The position numbers and the translations under genes are program-made. Below are positions 1-8,569 of a stretch of DNA of 64,000 nt, one piece after another (the first letter of the stretch is position 1; every line of letters begins with the position of its first letter). The notes under the pieces were generated by a model. The model was given only the letters and a program-made list of their open reading frames with translations, was not told the DNA's origin and did no database searches. This DNA comes from an uncultured Candidatus Saccharibacteria bacterium (GTDB taxonomy: Bacteria > Patescibacteriota > Saccharimonadia > Saccharimonadales > Saccharimonadaceae): assembly GCA_938045445.1 (NCBI GenBank), contig CALIMM010000012.1:42060-106059 (forward strand), written 5' to 3'.

Positions 1-373
1 GAACGTTCATATCTCCACTATACACCGAGTGACTAGCGAGTGCAAGCCCTATTATACACTTAGTGCATAGTTTGGGTCAGAGGAGCATATTTCAAGAGAA
101 TCTACCTCTGTTATCTCGTTCACTCTCTGTCTTTCTTGGTAGCCAAGTTTGGTGTCTTGCCCTGCTGCTGCCCTGCCCTTTTATCAATATAAACCTCACT
201 TACTACTGGCAAATACTACACCAGCGCACAGCCAGGCTTATTTGCCGACAAGTGGCACACTAGCTAGGTTATTTGGTTATAATAGTTGGTAATCGTGCAC
301 AAGCTTGGTTCGTCGTTGCCCTTTACTGTCTATAGCAACCTAACGCTAGCCAAGAAACAGATATAGGCACAGC
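1..373. other. Left-edge intergenic stretch, no gene recognised
   Basis: I see no convincing coding frame here. The only visible signals are a TATAAT-like hexamer at 278-283 on the plus strand without a clear -35 box, and one copy of the recurrent ACCTCTGTTA word at 104-113. The short open frames lack ribosome binding sites and look random. Confidence 0.4.
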
Positions 374-403
374 AAAAACACCCCAGCAGCATCTGGGGTG
401 TTT
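374..403 (-). terminator. Intrinsic terminator of the 446-1504 gene
   Basis: An 11-bp stem (376-386 with 393-403, core CACCCCAG/CTGGGGTG) is followed on the minus strand by a T run. It lies about 45 bases past the stop codon of the minus-strand membrane protein gene. Confidence 0.8.
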
Positions 404-445
404 GCACACGATACGTCGAGAGACGATCTATCTCATGGCCAATAA

Positions 446-1504
446 TTAGTCGCCAAGGGTATCCATCTTACCCTTGGTGCGCAAGATATCGCGCAGTTCG
501 CGGACAGATTCTTTGCTCGATGACTGTGCATCTTTGAGCTTGTCGTAGAGCGACTTTGTCAAAGATGTGCTTGGGATCTCGGGGCGCTTTGGTGAGCTAC
601 TGCTGCTATCACGGTTCTTGTAGTAGTTTACGAGGGCTACATAGTAAGCGCGCATCTCTTTGCGATACTTGATCTGCTCGTTGGCATAGTCGCGCACGCT
701 GGCGTACTGTGAGTCTTTCATCTTATTAAGGGCGTTAAGGCAAGATTTTTGCTGCTCATCATACTTCTGGCCAGCTTCATCACCAGATGCGCTACTGAGT
801 GGCGAGCTGTAGCTCGTGCGGCACGAATTGCTGTATTCTTTGTAGGCAGTAGCGACCGCACCCGATTCTTTGAGTAGCGGCTTGACTTTTTCGTAATCAC
901 TCTTGTACTCTTCGAAGGCTTTCTTGACCTCACCATCGCGCATAGCAGCAGCTTTGCCGAGCTTGTCGAAGTGGTCATCCGCCTTGCGCACCACCTCGTT
1001 GATTGACGTTTCTGGGTCTGACCTGTCTATATTAAGGCTGGTTGAGTCGAAGCTATTCATCATAGCGTATGCCTTGCGGTAATCCTCGGTGCTTGGCCCT
1101 GAGAATAGTACGATACACACGATTATAATGATGATCAGCACAAATATACCAATCCCGCCGCCGATCAAACTCCATAGCAAGCCCTTGCTCATGCCCTGCT
1201 TGGGTGGCATTGGGCCCATTGGCCGGCCTGGCTGTGGCTGCATTGGCTGAGGTTGGCCTGGTGCTGGCTGAGCTGGTTGCTGTGAAATGGGTTGAGGTTG
1301 AGGCTGGGGCTGAGCTGCAGGGGCTGGCCCAGCAGCTGGCTGTGGAGCAGCAGGAGTAGGCTGCTCAGTTGGTGCTGGCCCAGCGGCAGCACGCTTGCTG
1401 GCCAGAGCGGCCTTCTCTTCCTCAGTATAAGGTGGGTTATTCATATCAAAGGTTGGGACAGCCTCTGGGGGTTGCTCCTGGGGGGTTGCTGGTTGATTAC
1501 TCAT
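446..1504 (-). CDS. Pro/Gln-rich single-pass membrane protein, function unknown
   Basis: A 352-residue protein of unknown function. The first ~105 residues are a disordered Pro/Gln/Ala tail with repeated QPQP-type runs. One strong membrane segment follows at about residues 108-134 (Ile/Val-rich), then a ~215-residue hydrophilic, Ser/Lys-rich, probably helical domain. This fits a protein with a short disordered cytoplasmic tail and a surface-exposed C-terminal domain, but the topology is inferred. The start is supported by AAGGAG four bases before the ATG. Its own terminator follows. The same layout (disordered Pro/Gln tail, TM, helical domain) recurs at 30182-31369, so the two may be distant paralogs. 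Confidence 0.8.
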   Translation of the reverse strand: MSNQPATPQEQPPEAVPTFDMNNPPYTEEEKAALASKRAAAGPAPTEQPTPAAPQPAAGPAPAAQPQPQPQPISQQPAQPAPGQPQPMQPQPGRPMGPMPPKQGMSKGLLWSLIGGGIGIFVLIIIIIVCIVLFSGPSTEDYRKAYAMMNSFDSTSLNIDRSDPETSINEVVRKADDHFDKLGKAAAMRDGEVKKAFEEYKSDYEKVKPLLKESGAVATAYKEYSNSCRTSYSSPLSSASGDEAGQKYDEQQKSCLNALNKMKDSQYASVRDYANEQIKYRKEMRAYYVALVNYYKNRDSSSSSPKRPEIPSTSLTKSLYDKLKDAQSSSKESVRELRDILRTKGKMDTLGD

Positions 1505-1655
1505 GCATCTCCTTGTTAACTTGGCTATTATTCACCATAACTATTATACCGGAATAGCAGCAATTGGCCAATATATATCTTGCTGTGGCTGCGCGCCCTC
1601 CTCTCCTTCACATCCACTCATACAGCACCAAAGAAAGCGGAGGTTGTTACCAGCA

Positions 1656-1686
1656 AAACACCCCACGCATCCTTGCTGGGGTGTTT
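1656..1686 (-). terminator. Intrinsic terminator of pnp
   Basis: A perfect 10-bp stem, AAACACCCCA (1656-1665) with TGGGGTGTTT (1677-1686), gives a T tract on the minus strand about 30 bases downstream of the pnp stop. Confidence 0.8.
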
Positions 1687-1718
1687 GTCTTCTGTTGCGA
1701 GGCTCGTGCTCTGGACTA

Positions 1719-3836
1719 CTACAATCCAATCATCGTCAGATTAATCTTGCCGCGCTCGTCAATGCCGGTGATCTTCACCTGCACAGTCTGGCCTTCTTGC
1801 ACGACATCTGTTACCTTACCAACTCGGCCTTTAGCGAGCTTCGAGATATGCACCATCCCGTCCACGCCAGGCAGGATGTTCACAAAGGCGCCAAAGTCCT
1901 TAATCGTCACTACAGTGCCGGTGTAGGTGCGGCCAACTTCGGGCTCTTCCACCAGGCTTTTAATCCAGGCCAGCGCCTTCTCGATCGCCTCGCCATTAGG
2001 GCTAGCAATGGTAATCAGGCCGTCCTCTTTAATATCCACCTCGGCGCCCGTTTCGTTAGTAATTTTATTGATGGTTTCACCGCCCTTACCAATGACGGCA
2101 CCAATTTTATCCGGGTTAATCTTGAGCTTTTCGATGCGCGGCGCATAGGGGCTGAGTTCTTTACGTGGGCCAGGCAGTACACTCAGCATGTGCTCCAGGA
2201 TGTGGGCGCGGCCAGCCTTACTCTGCTCCAGCGCCTGGCGCAGCACCTGCACGGGCAGGCCATGTACCTTCATATCCATCTGCAGGGCGGTGATACCCTT
2301 GCTCGTACCCGTCACCTTAAAGTCCATGTCGCCGGCAAAGTCCTCGGCGTCGGCAATGTCGCTCAGTACGTAGGGTGTGTCGCCATCCATCATCAGGCCC
2401 ATGGCAATACCGCTAACCGGGGCTTTGATGGGCACGCCAGCGTCCATCAGGGCCAAGCAGCTGCTACAGGTGGCCGCCATACTGGTGGAGCCGTTCTGGC
2501 TCATGATTTCTGTCACGCTGCGGATGGCATAGGGGAACTCTTCTTCGCTCGGTAGCACTGCCGTCAGAGCGCGCTCCGCCAGATACCCGTGGCCAATCTC
2601 GCGCCGGCCCGGGCTACCGAGGCGCTTGACCTCACCAACTGTATAACCCGGGGCGTTGTAGTGGTGCATATAGCGGCGCTCGCCTTCTGTCACCTCCATA
2701 GTATCGACCAGCTGCGCGTAGCTGAGCGGCGCTAGCGTCACAATATTCATCCCCTGCGTCACCCCGCGGGTAAACAGGCTGCTACCGTGGGTGCGTGGCA
2801 AGATCCCAACCTCGCTCGAGAGCGGACGGATCTCCATCAGGGCGCGGCCATCGGGGCGGGTGCGCTCCTCCACAATGCCGCGGCGCACATCGTTGTGCAG
2901 CGCCAGGGTAAAGGCTTCGTCGTATTCATCACGCACCGCGGCGTATTCCTCGGCGTCAAGGCCCAGCTGCTCGGCCATGGCCTCGTGGAAGGCCCAGCGG
3001 ATTTCGTTCACGACTTCATTGCGCTCGGGGTATGGGCGGCGGATCTTCTCGCCCAGTTTGCCATCAACCCATTGGTTAGCGACTGCTTGGATGTCTTCAT
3101 TTGGCAGGACAAGCTCGTACTCCTGCGGCGCTGGTGCTATCTTATTCGCCAGCTCGCGCTGCAGCGTGATAGCCGGCTGCATGGCTTGGTGCGCCCAGGC
3201 AATTGCATCGACGATGACGTCCTCGGGCACTTCCTTAGCGCCAGCTTCTACCATGGTAATGCCACGCTCGATCCCGGCCACGACCAGGTCAAGGTCGGAT
3301 TGCTCACGCTCTTCTGGGCTGAGGAAGGCTTTAAATTCACCATTCACCCGGCCAACGCGCAGGCCCGCCACTGGCCCATCAAACGGCGTGCCCGTTAGCA
3401 TCAGGGCGCTGCTGGCAGCAACCATCGCCACCATATCGGGGCGGAAGCTTGGGTCCATGCTGAGCACGGTAGCCACCACCTGTACTTCTTGGCGGTAGCC
3501 TTTGGGGAAGAGTGGGCGGATCGGCCGGTCGATCAAGCGGCCAATTAGCACCGCTTCGTCGCTCGGGCGGCCCTCACGCTTAATAAAGCGGCTGCCGCTA
3601 ATCTTGCCCGACGCATAGAACTTCTCTTCGTAGTCGATGCTGAGCGGGAAGTAATCCAGCGTGACCGGGCGGCTGCCCACCTGGGCCGTACCCAGCACCA
3701 CCGTATCGCCGTACCGCACTAGCACACTGGCAGTCGAGCGGAAACCAACGCGGTTAACCTCCAGGGTGAGGGGGCGACCGCATAACTCGGTCGTCACAGC
3801 AAAGACATCTTTGCCGCTTGGGTTAATAATACTCAT
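1719..3836 (-). CDS. pnp: Polyribonucleotide nucleotidyltransferase (PNPase)
   Basis: A 705-residue 3'-to-5' phosphorolytic exoribonuclease, cytoplasmic, normally a trimer and the core of mRNA decay. Two RNase PH-like domains occupy roughly residues 1-545, with the family hallmarks FYASGKISGSRFIKREGR and GSPGRREIGHG visible. A KH domain follows (IGAVIGKGGETINKI) and then a C-terminal S1 domain (YTGTVVTIKDFGAFVNI). Length and domain order are normal. I take the ATG at 3834-3836, preceded by AGGAG, rather than the upstream in-frame start, because MSIINPSG begins at the usual family position. It has its own terminator and looks monocistronic. Confidence 0.97.
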   Translation of the reverse strand: MSIINPSGKDVFAVTTELCGRPLTLEVNRVGFRSTASVLVRYGDTVVLGTAQVGSRPVTLDYFPLSIDYEEKFYASGKISGSRFIKREGRPSDEAVLIGRLIDRPIRPLFPKGYRQEVQVVATVLSMDPSFRPDMVAMVAASSALMLTGTPFDGPVAGLRVGRVNGEFKAFLSPEEREQSDLDLVVAGIERGITMVEAGAKEVPEDVIVDAIAWAHQAMQPAITLQRELANKIAPAPQEYELVLPNEDIQAVANQWVDGKLGEKIRRPYPERNEVVNEIRWAFHEAMAEQLGLDAEEYAAVRDEYDEAFTLALHNDVRRGIVEERTRPDGRALMEIRPLSSEVGILPRTHGSSLFTRGVTQGMNIVTLAPLSYAQLVDTMEVTEGERRYMHHYNAPGYTVGEVKRLGSPGRREIGHGYLAERALTAVLPSEEEFPYAIRSVTEIMSQNGSTSMAATCSSCLALMDAGVPIKAPVSGIAMGLMMDGDTPYVLSDIADAEDFAGDMDFKVTGTSKGITALQMDMKVHGLPVQVLRQALEQSKAGRAHILEHMLSVLPGPRKELSPYAPRIEKLKINPDKIGAVIGKGGETINKITNETGAEVDIKEDGLITIASPNGEAIEKALAWIKSLVEEPEVGRTYTGTVVTIKDFGAFVNILPGVDGMVHISKLAKGRVGKVTDVVQEGQTVQVKITGIDERGKINLTMIGL

Positions 3837-3996
3837 ACAGAGCTCCTTTCTTGCGGCAAGTAACAGGGGTGAATGCTCGCACCCATCATCTCCATGCAAG
3901 CCCTCAACGCTATCACTGCCGCGTTAATATACTCCCTTTAGTATACCGCATTTTGGGATATACTGGTAGTGCTTCGTGCCTTCGCAGCCTGGGAGT

Positions 3997-4278
3997 TTAT
4001 ACCTCACCTTGGCTATCACGGCCAATCACCAGGCGCATCGCATTATCACCTTCATAGGTGGTCTGCGAGCCCTTGATAGAGAGAATCTTTTTACTACCCT
4101 TGATCGCTGCACTGCCCATAAATCGTACGTACGTTGCGCTCAGCCATTCGACACCACGTGGCGTAACCGTAATTTCTTCGCCTTGATCCCCTATGACAGC
4201 AAACGAGACGCCATTCTCCACCTTCTGTGGTTGGTCATAGATCATATACTCACTGCGTTGAGAGAGTTGTTTCTCCAA
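3997..4278 (-). CDS. Small hypothetical protein
   Basis: About 93 residues if it starts at TTG 4278, or 82 from the internal ATG at 4243-4245. It is soluble, with a beta-rich look (GVSFAVIGDQGEEITVTPRG), no signal peptide and no Cys. I do not recognise the family. A sigma70-like promoter lies directly upstream (TTGACG/TAAGAT, 4288-4316). With that promoter the transcript would begin close to the TTG codon, so a leaderless TTG start is possible. Whether it is translated is not certain. Confidence 0.5.
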   Translation of the reverse strand: MEKQLSQRSEYMIYDQPQKVENGVSFAVIGDQGEEITVTPRGVEWLSATYVRFMGSAAIKGSKKILSIKGSQTTYEGDNAMRLVIGRDSQGEV

Positions 4279-4287
4279 AACAGCTTT

Positions 4288-4316
4288 ATCTTAACAAGTT
4301 ATCCCAAGCTCGTCAA
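4288..4316 (-). promoter_or_regulatory. Sigma70-type promoter for the 3997-4278 gene
   Basis: On the minus strand, TTGACG (plus 4311-4316), a 17-base spacer and TAAGAT (plus 4288-4293). Spacing is ideal and the first codon lies about 10 bases after the -10 box. Confidence 0.6.
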
Positions 4317-4545
4317 TCAGCCCCTCGCCATAAGTATGCATAGCATAGCCTCATCACCTCTGTTATGAGCCTCTCTTCCCCATTACTCTATTCGGGTGAT
4401 GTGCAGCGATCAGTCGTAACGAGAGTTGCTAGCCTTGATACAAGAGACCAGATAATCAGCCAAGGCCTGCTCTCACAACGCCAAGAGAAATAGTGAGAGT
4501 ATAAAATTATGTGAGAATTGGCGGCATGCGTAACACACTTATCGC

Positions 4546-5835
4546 TTATATCATCGTGTTATCATACCGGCTGCGGTTCTTCGCGTGGCGGCGCTTGCGG
4601 CCGACGAACCACCACCAGGCACCGCCGCCACCAGCTGCAGCGAGAACTACTGCCACAGCGATAAGGATGATGATCGTCCAGTTGGGCCCTGCCTCTTGCT
4701 TGCGCACAGTCGGTTGCTGGCGCTTTTTGCTTGGCTGTGGCTTTTTCTTGTCCTTCTTTTCATCCTTTTTCTTGTCTTTGTCGTCTTTTTTCTTCTCCTC
4801 AGGCTTGGGAGCGGGCTTTGGCGCTGGTGCAGGTGTTGGCGCGGGCTGAGCCGTTACTTTCAGGCTAAAGGTGTCGGCGCAATCAGCCGTGAGCGGCGTC
4901 GCTGCACCCACTGGCACATTGCCGCGCTGGATACTCCCCAGGCCGGCCAAGCCACCCAACAAGGTAGATGAATCATTATACGGGTTGATGTTTGGGTCTG
5001 CCTCCTCGGCTGGTGTGGTCGGGCCACGATCGGAAGTCGTATACACCCAGCCAGCATTGCGCTCGCGGGCTTTGGCTACCACCTGAGCCTGCTGCTCGTT
5101 GCTGCCCACACTGTGGATGACGTGCCACATTTTGTAGGCGTTGGCCGGGTTTTTTTCGAAGTTGGTGGCAGTTGGGTGAGTTAGGTCGTAGTAGCTATCA
5201 CTCAGGTAGCGCGCTGCCGAGGTCTCGGCATTCAAGAATACATCGCCATAAGGCATGACAGACTCACCGAGGAAGCGTGTGCCTGCATTGTGGATGACGA
5301 TGGAACCAGGGTGCTTGACCTTGACGTAGTTGTAGAGATTGGCCAGGTAGCAAGTCTTTTGGCCACTGCTGTGGTTGTCGGCTTCGTCGAAGAAGATCCC
5401 CTTCACATTGGGGTAGAGCGCATACCAGCGGTCGATCTCTGCTGCCACCTCAGCAATATTGCGCGTCTGGCGGCCATGCTTGACGTAGCCAATGTATTTG
5501 ACACCAAGCGAATCGAGCCGCGCCAGGGCCTTTACATAATCACTACTAACCGCCGTGCCAGGCCCACTCGAGGGGTTAACCACTGCAAAGGGCATCTTGC
5601 TCGAGACATTAGCCATATCATTCCAATACTGATTATTGCCACCCTGCATGGGGTAGCTATAGGCTGGCATCATGATGGACTGCTGCGGTGCTATGGCACT
5701 CGCCTGCGGCGCAAGCAGCTGCCCCAGCACTGCCACAACAGCCACAAACATCAGCGCAGCCCGCCGTACTTGCTGCATACTCCACCGCATCGCCACACCC
5801 GTGGACGCCCGTGCTGCGTCTGTCACATCCTGCAT
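4546..5835 (-). CDS. Secreted, membrane-anchored Spherulin-4-like protein
   Basis: About 429 residues. There is an N-terminal signal/TM segment (about residues 25-48, ending in an ASA-type cleavage site), then a ~250-residue domain with the character of the spherulation-specific family 4 (a predicted TIM-barrel, glycosidase-like fold): MMPAYSYP near its start, NPSSGPG, a YIGYVKHGRQTR strand and the acidic strand GIFFDEADN. A Pro/Lys/Asp stalk (about 330-378) leads to a C-terminal TM segment and a basic RKRR tail. It should therefore be displayed outside the cell and anchored by its C-terminus. The start at ATG 5833-5835 is chosen over the GTG six bases upstream. A TATCAT box lies about 15 bases before the ATG. 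The substrate is unknown; a polysaccharide role is an inference from the fold. Confidence 0.8.
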   Translation of the reverse strand: MQDVTDAARASTGVAMRWSMQQVRRAALMFVAVVAVLGQLLAPQASAIAPQQSIMMPAYSYPMQGGNNQYWNDMANVSSKMPFAVVNPSSGPGTAVSSDYVKALARLDSLGVKYIGYVKHGRQTRNIAEVAAEIDRWYALYPNVKGIFFDEADNHSSGQKTCYLANLYNYVKVKHPGSIVIHNAGTRFLGESVMPYGDVFLNAETSAARYLSDSYYDLTHPTATNFEKNPANAYKMWHVIHSVGSNEQQAQVVAKARERNAGWVYTTSDRGPTTPAEEADPNINPYNDSSTLLGGLAGLGSIQRGNVPVGAATPLTADCADTFSLKVTAQPAPTPAPAPKPAPKPEEKKKDDKDKKKDEKKDKKKPQPSKKRQQPTVRKQEAGPNWTIIILIAVAVVLAAAGGGGAWWWFVGRKRRHAKNRSRYDNTMI

Positions 5836-5955
5836 AGTCACTCTCTATGATAGCATCTTTGTGCATAAATGAATATTATGTTGTGTATGTCACAATGTTT
5901 TTGCGGAGGCTTCCCTGTTGTGGTGTGTGGTATGTGGTGATATCACACAGGCAAC

Positions 5956-5982
5956 AAAACACCCAACTTATGTGGGTGTTTT
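5956..5982 (-). terminator. Intrinsic terminator of the 6016-6531 gene
   Basis: Perfect 10-bp stem AAAACACCCA (5956-5965) with TGGGTGTTTT (5973-5982), giving a T-rich tail on the minus strand just past the stop codon. Confidence 0.8.
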
Positions 5983-6015
5983 GGTTTGATATATGCTATA
6001 TCCTCGCCGTTTTTC

Positions 6016-6531
6016 CTATTGTTTATGTGGTGCTGGTGGTTCAATAACGCCAAGTAGACTAACTCTGCGGAGTGCTTCATCAAGCCCATCATGGGTTTCC
6101 TCTATTGTTTCAATTGGAGCTAGTTCTATGCTACCTTCTGGTATGCTCCAATCTGTGCGGCGTAAATATTCACCCGAACCTTTAACAGTATAATCCTGTC
6201 TTGCTATTACGACTGGCGTACCATCATTCCTATTAGCAACAGTCTCTATTCTAATCTGGCGGGCTGTTCGGCTTGGATTGTTATCTGCCTTATTACCTAT
6301 CGAATCAAATATATCAACTGCCAGAACTTCCGCGGTTGTTATTTCGCCGCATTTGTCAGGCTGAGATGACCGAAAGCTAATAGATCGATAAGTATTTGTA
6401 GGCCAAGTGTTATCAACTTCTACATATCCTGGGTATAGTTTGAATTTGTTATCAACATAATCGCAGAATTTCTTGCTAACTTCCGCTCTCTCAATCTTTT
6501 CGTGGTCACCTCTTGGACTAAATTCTCCCAT
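6016..6531 (-). CDS. Hypothetical soluble protein
   Basis: 171 residues, no signal peptide and no membrane segment. The sequence is mixed alpha/beta with two Cys; I do not recognise a family. GGAG lies about seven bases before the ATG and a clear terminator follows the stop, so it is a self-contained transcription unit. Its base composition is AT-richer than its neighbours, which may point to later acquisition. Confidence 0.65.
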   Translation of the reverse strand: MGEFSPRGDHEKIERAEVSKKFCDYVDNKFKLYPGYVEVDNTWPTNTYRSISFRSSQPDKCGEITTAEVLAVDIFDSIGNKADNNPSRTARQIRIETVANRNDGTPVVIARQDYTVKGSGEYLRRTDWSIPEGSIELAPIETIEETHDGLDEALRRVSLLGVIEPPAPHKQ

Positions 6532-6603
6532 ATAAGCTCCTTATTAACAAATAGAATACGGCTATTCTATCTCATCGGTGCTCTGTATGTCAAACGTCTA
6601 TCA

Positions 6604-7272
6604 CTACAGCAACACCACCCGCTCGCGCGCCCACTCTAGTGCGGCGAGGCTGCGCTGGCGGGCTGCTATGTGCTCAGGCGAGGGTTGGTCGCTCCCCCAC
6701 CACTGGTTCCAGGCCCAGTCGATGGGGTTGAGACACTCAAGGTGGTCGGTATGGTGCAGCTTGCCATTGATAAAGACATCGTTGCGCTGGGTGTAGAGAT
6801 GAGTATAGCCACACCGCTGGAGGGCGCGCAGGCTGGCAACGTTGCCCTGCACCACAGCGGATTTGATGCAGTGCAACCCCAGATTTTCAAAGGCATACCA
6901 TGTGCGAGCATGGTGGCTGGCACTAGCAACACCCTTGCCCCAGTAATTCTTATCCACAATAATGATGCCGCTTATGGCAGTGTGGACGTGCTTTCTCGTA
7001 ATACTCACTAGTGATGTACCGCCAATTAGCCGCCGCGTTTCACCATCCTTAGCCCAGATACCCCAGACGATACTCTCTTTATCTGCGATTGTCTTGTCAT
7101 ACCATGCTTGCTCGGTCTCGAGCGTCTGCGCCCGGTGCTCGGCAAAATACTGCGTGACCGTCCCGCGCGCAAACCCCTCTACAAATGGTCTCAGTTCATC
7201 CCGTGCAAACGGCGCAAGCTCCAGCTCAAGCCCCTGCTTTGTCGTGACTGTCATCATTGGGCCAAATGCCAT
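6604..7272 (-). CDS. GNAT family acetyltransferase (RimJ/RimL-like)
   Basis: 222 residues with the GNAT fold in order: an early strand-helix region, the central strand AISGIIIVDKNYWGKGVAS carrying the acetyl-CoA pyrophosphate loop (here YWGKGVAS in place of Q/RxxGxG/A), and the late LGLHCIKSAVVQGNVASLRALQRCGY segment typical of RimJ/RimL N-acetyltransferases. It should transfer acetyl from acetyl-CoA to a protein N-terminus or small amine; the substrate cannot be read from sequence. The C-terminal ~45 residues (NPIDWAWNQWW onward) are an unusual Trp-rich tail. AAGGAG precedes the ATG by six bases. Confidence 0.88.
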   Translation of the reverse strand: MAFGPMMTVTTKQGLELELAPFARDELRPFVEGFARGTVTQYFAEHRAQTLETEQAWYDKTIADKESIVWGIWAKDGETRRLIGGTSLVSITRKHVHTAISGIIIVDKNYWGKGVASASHHARTWYAFENLGLHCIKSAVVQGNVASLRALQRCGYTHLYTQRNDVFINGKLHHTDHLECLNPIDWAWNQWWGSDQPSPEHIAARQRSLAALEWARERVVLL

Positions 7273-7348
7273 GGTGCGCTCCTTTCGTGGTGTTTTTTCT
7301 TTTTCTAGTATAGCATCGGTGCACGATACAAATGATAGAACCAGCCGC

Positions 7349-8050
7349 CTAAGGGCGAGATACTAATCCTGCGACGCGCTTCACCGCACCACGGACAACA
7401 TCAAGCGTCGTAGGTGCGGTATTCTTCTTGGAGCGCTCAATGAGCCTCTTGATAAGGTCCATATCCTCTGCCTGGGCATACTCGCCAAGGTTGCCGCTTG
7501 GCTTTGTTTGTGTCTGCTGTGTATAGTGCACAGCAAGTTCATCTGGATCAATCACGTACTGCGCCCCACCAAGATCCACCTGATGGACGAACTCTTCGTC
7601 GCCATAGCCACGGAAGCCAACACCGTTCATAACACACTGGACGGTCGCGCCTTTTTCTCTTCGTTGTACCTGCCCATACCGTGTTGTTATATGCTCGTAC
7701 AGTTCCACCAGTACATGCGTCGAGCCATCGAAGCTATCGCGAGGTTGGAGATTATCCTTGTGCTGCTCGCGGTATTTTACCTGCTCGGCCTCTGTCGTCT
7801 TGAGTAGCTCGCGCGTCTGTGGCGAATCTGCTACGTCGGTAATCTCTACTAGATCGTCAAGCGTGAGATCGCTATACGTCACATATCGTTGCAGCTGGCC
7901 CGGATCTTCACTAGACAGCGGTACGTCTTCGAGCTGCCGATCGACAAATGCGTCAAAATTAGCCACCGCCTTCTCATACTCGGTCCGGCCCAGCATAGCT
8001 TCGAGAATAGCAACGCCACCGCCGCCTGCCCCATGTCCTGCTTCGTACAT
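7349..8050 (-). CDS. Hypothetical soluble protein with Gly-rich N-terminus
   Basis: 233 residues, cytoplasmic by appearance: no signal peptide or TM. It opens with a Gly-rich stretch (GHGAGGGG), followed by an acidic alpha-helical region and a basic, Arg/Lys-rich C-terminus (about residues 200-233). I do not recognise a domain. AGGAG lies seven bases before the ATG. It stands between the acetyltransferase and rpsO with no evidence of shared function. Confidence 0.65.
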   Translation of the reverse strand: MYEAGHGAGGGGVAILEAMLGRTEYEKAVANFDAFVDRQLEDVPLSSEDPGQLQRYVTYSDLTLDDLVEITDVADSPQTRELLKTTEAEQVKYREQHKDNLQPRDSFDGSTHVLVELYEHITTRYGQVQRREKGATVQCVMNGVGFRGYGDEEFVHQVDLGGAQYVIDPDELAVHYTQQTQTKPSGNLGEYAQAEDMDLIKRLIERSKKNTAPTTLDVVRGAVKRVAGLVSRP

Positions 8051-8152
8051 ACTACAACTCCTTTTTGTTTATGACGTAATATACTGTACGGTACATCTTG
8101 ATATCGTATTTGTCAAGTGTAGTATATTTGCGCTACCATCCCCACCACCAAA

Positions 8153-8179
8153 AAACCTCCCCAATAGGTAGGGAGGTTT
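8153..8179 (-). terminator. Intrinsic terminator of rpsO
   Basis: Stem AAACCTCCC (8153-8161) with GGGAGGTTT (8171-8179), followed on the minus strand by further T residues, about 20 bases past the rpsO stop. Confidence 0.8.
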
Positions 8180-8197
8180 ATTTCTCATAGCGAGCGC

Positions 8198-8464
8198 TTA
8201 TTTGCGCAGGCCGAGGGTTTCGAGCGTTGCTTTGTAGGCATCAAAGTTCGTCCGCTCAAGGTAGCGGAGCAGCCGCTTGCGCCGGCCGACCATTTGCTTG
8301 AGGCCACGACGAGCCATGTTGTCGTGCTTGTTGGACTTAAGGTGTTCGGTCACCTCTTTGATACGAGCCGTCAAGATAGACACCTGCGCCTGTGGGCTGC
8401 CGACGTCGTTCTTGCTGACCTGAGTCAAAGCAATCGCTTTCGCTTTGTTATCCTTAGTAATCAT
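8198..8464 (-). CDS. rpsO: 30S ribosomal protein S15
   Basis: 88 residues, the normal S15 length. It binds 16S rRNA helices 20-22 early in small-subunit assembly. Diagnostic segments are GSPQAQVSILTARIKEVTEHLK, shortened here to its core (GSPQAQVSILTARI), HDNMARRGLKQMVGRR and RLLRYLERTNFDAY. A TACAAT box (plus 8473-8478) sits nine bases before the ATG and there is no Shine-Dalgarno match, so the transcript is probably leaderless or nearly so. It has its own terminator. Confidence 0.97.
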   Translation of the reverse strand: MITKDNKAKAIALTQVSKNDVGSPQAQVSILTARIKEVTEHLKSNKHDNMARRGLKQMVGRRKRLLRYLERTNFDAYKATLETLGLRK

Positions 8465-8569
8465 ACTGGTGTATTGTAGCAGGAGGGCGGCGCGGTGTCA
8501 ATGTAAAAGCACTTGGTTTCGAAGCCTCATCAGCAGCGCTCACACCCCTTCCCTAGTTGGCGCATACCA

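Noticed and set aside
63..263. Plus-strand frame at the left edge
   Set aside because: No start signal and no domain-like sequence; the region reads as intergenic.
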